A stretch of 64,000 bases of DNA from Aculops lycopersici (taxonomy: Eukaryota; Arthropoda; Arachnida; Trombidiformes; Eriophyidae). Below are positions 62,690-64,000 of the stretch, in pieces. The translations under genes were made by a program, and so were the position numbers. Location of the stretch: positions 3,488,407 through 3,552,406 of the forward strand of contig WNKI01000004.1 of NCBI GenBank assembly GCA_015350385.1, written 5' to 3'. The number at the start of each line of letters is the position of its first letter. Position 1 is the stretch's first letter. The notes below the pieces were generated by a model that worked only from the letters and a program-made list of their open reading frames with translations, had not been told where the DNA came from and did not search any database.

Positions 62690-62930
62690 CGGCAAAGGTG
62701 ATGGCTTAATTGAGGCAATGGCCTAATTTAGGTGACGGCCTAGTAGAGGTGACAACCTGGTAGAGTTGACTGCTTAGTGGAGGCGTCGGCCTAGTGAGGG
62801 CGTTGGCCTAAAGTAGGCAGTGGCCTAAGGAGGCAGTGGCCTAAAGTGGGCAGCGGCCTAAAAGAGGCAGTGGCCTAAAGAGGCAGTGGCCTAAGAGAGG
62901 CAGTGGCCCAGCGACGGCGACGGCCCCAGC
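62690..62930. repeat. minisatellite, unit about 16-18 bp
   Basis: Degenerate tandem copies built around GGCCTAAAGAGGCAGT, giving at least ten occurrences of GGCCTA or GGCCCA at regular spacing. Confidence 0.75.
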
Positions 62931-63300
62931 GACAGCGACAACTTCTCAACGAGACGACTTCGTAGCTCCAATTCGTTTGTCAATTGACGGTTTCTCGCCC
63001 TGTTAACTCCCTCGGCAAAGTACTATTTCAACTTTTCCTCACGGTGCTTGTTTGCTATCGGCGTCGTAGCCGTATTTTCTCTAGCTTTACGAGTAGTTTA
63101 CCTCACACTTTAAGTTGCACTCTCAAGCAACTTGACTCTAACAAAATCGGAGCTTTTACACCACGTCCACGATTCGTACTTACCAACGCCTGCACGGCAT
63201 AGGGTTTTCACCCACTTTGGCTCAACAAGAGACCGAGTTGCCCTGGCCCCTAGTCATATGCAATTAGTCCAAATCAATGGAACTTGCATGCTAGGCTAAG
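62931..63300. other. unique spacer between two tandem-repeat blocks
   Basis: Non-repetitive sequence with no supported gene. Confidence 0.4.
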
Positions 63301-63307
63301 AGAAGCA

Positions 63308-63484
63308 GTAGTTGCGACGGCGGCGGCAGCAGCGACGACGGCAGCGGCAGCGACGACTGCAGCGACAACAACAGCAACAGCACACAGCAGCGGCAGCAAC
63401 GGCCCCAGCAGCAACGACGGCGTCAGCGGCAGCGACGACAACAACAACAACAGCAGCGACGACAACAGCGACGGCAGCGGCGAG
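63308..63484. repeat. CAG/CGA trinucleotide-rich tract
   Basis: Interspersed CAG, CGG, CGA and CAA triplets in one phase over about 175 bp. Open frames on both strands read homopolymeric Ala, Leu, Arg or Val and are not evidence for a gene. Confidence 0.7.
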
Positions 63485-63529
63485 GCCCTTTGGGCGTCGG
63501 CCGTTTCCGGTGGCGGCGGCGATGGCGAC

Positions 63530-63905
63530 GGCTCTGGCGGCGGCTCTGGTGCGGCTCTGGTTGCGGCTCTGGTTGCGGCTCTGGTTGCGGCTCGGTGGCG
63601 CTCTTGGTGGCGGCTCTTTGGTGGCAGCTCTTGGTGGCGCTCTCTCGGTGGCGCTCTTGGCGGCGGCTTGGTGGCGGCTCTTGGCGGTGGCTCTTGGTGG
63701 CGCTCTTGGCGGCTCTTGGCGGCGACTTGGTGGCGCTCTTGGTGGCTGTTGGTGGAGCTGTTGGTGGAGCTCTTGGTGTGGCGGCTCTTGGTGGCGGCTC
63801 TTTGGTGGCGGCTCTTGGTGGCGGCTCTTGATCGGCGGCTCTTGGTGGCGCTCTTGGCGGCTGTTAGTGGAGCTCTTGGTGACGGTCTTGGTGGTGGCTT
63901 TTGGC
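63530..63905. repeat. minisatellite of GGTGGCGGCTCTT-type units
   Basis: Starts with clean 12-bp units (GGCTCTGGTTGC, about four copies) and continues as variable units of GGTGGC, GGCTCTT and GGCGCTCTT. Gly/Ala/Trp-rich frames result from the repeat. Confidence 0.75.
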
Positions 63906-64000
63906 TGCTTTTAGTGGCTCCGTTGCGGCTTCTTGTTGTTAGCTGGCTTGCTGTTGGCGAGCTCAGTGACTTGCGTTGCTCTCCGTTGAAAAAGGCGCAA

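Noticed and set aside
62443..62718. 91-codon minus-strand frame upstream of the retroelement
   Set aside because: No domain, and its start lies in the minisatellite edge. It could be a further element ORF, but nothing supports it.
63312..63914. 200-codon plus-strand frame, Gly/Ala/Trp-rich
   Set aside because: It is the translation of a triplet-rich tract and a minisatellite; other frames are open too.
1..64000. CRISPR arrays, bacterial operons, rRNA genes
   Set aside because: No spaced direct repeats, Shine-Dalgarno-led gene strings or rRNA-like sequence; the gene set is eukaryotic. I also found no convincing tRNA by eye, though a tRNAscan run could still find one.

Overview
The window is nuclear DNA of an animal, most likely an arthropod or another ecdysozoan. 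The evidence is metazoan-type genes (SoxC-type HMG box, XBP1 with its IRE1 intron, a MEX-3 KH protein, a LIN-41/TRIM71-type NHL protein, SNAP29, VMP1), mitochondrial-protein genes encoded in the nucleus (MRPL18, TSFM), Tc1 and Ty1/copia transposons, and Asn/Ser/Gln-rich low-complexity protein tails. The species cannot be fixed from sequence alone. Most genes are intronless, and the introns I can place are very short (51, 76, 89 and 119 nt).

Layout. 1-6,700: the 5' part of MCM3 (minus), an intronless NHL-propeller gene (plus) and an intronless SoxC gene (plus). 6,700-23,000: mostly non-coding DNA rich in (CT)n/(GA)n tracts, holding one single-pass membrane protein gene, a two-exon secreted-protein gene and a 70-residue secreted-peptide gene. 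23,400-26,800: a PP2A B''-type regulatory subunit (PPP2R3). 29,500-31,600: a three-exon SLC5-type sodium/solute symporter. 31,600-35,400: unresolved membrane-protein exons, including one gene whose frame is broken at a run of ten G. 35,400-54,100: a dense housekeeping block: MRPL18, SNAP29, transketolase, BDP1, MEX-3, VMP1, XBP1, TSFM, POLR3C, EFL1 and FNTA, on both strands with intergenic gaps that are often below 450 bp. 54,239 to the end: a Tc1-family element split by a Ty1/copia-type retroelement, followed by minisatellite DNA.

The most unusual item is the retroelement. A single 2,013-codon frame carries gag, protease, integrase, reverse transcriptase and RNase H, and then runs without a stop into about 615 residues with the layout of a viral-type envelope glycoprotein: signal-like segment, basic cleavage-like site followed by a hydrophobic stretch, coiled coil, glycosylation sites, membrane anchor. 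A separate ORF just upstream of gag has a PHD-like zinc-binding pattern. A 149-bp 3' LTR with an adjoining polypurine tract can be placed; no matching 5' LTR is visible in the window.

Two other points stand out. The NHL protein has the six blades of the TRIM71/LIN-41 propeller in the order 5-6-1-2-3-4, a circular permutation. The XBP1 gene has a complete pair of IRE1 hairpins with identical seven-base loops, defining a 23-nt unconventional intron whose removal opens the alternative C-terminus. The housekeeping genes touch DNA replication (MCM3), Pol III transcription (BDP1, POLR3C), 60S ribosome maturation (EFL1), mitochondrial translation (TSFM, MRPL18), ER stress and autophagy (XBP1, VMP1, SNAP29), prenylation (FNTA) and the pentose phosphate pathway (transketolase). 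They are independent genes and not an operon.
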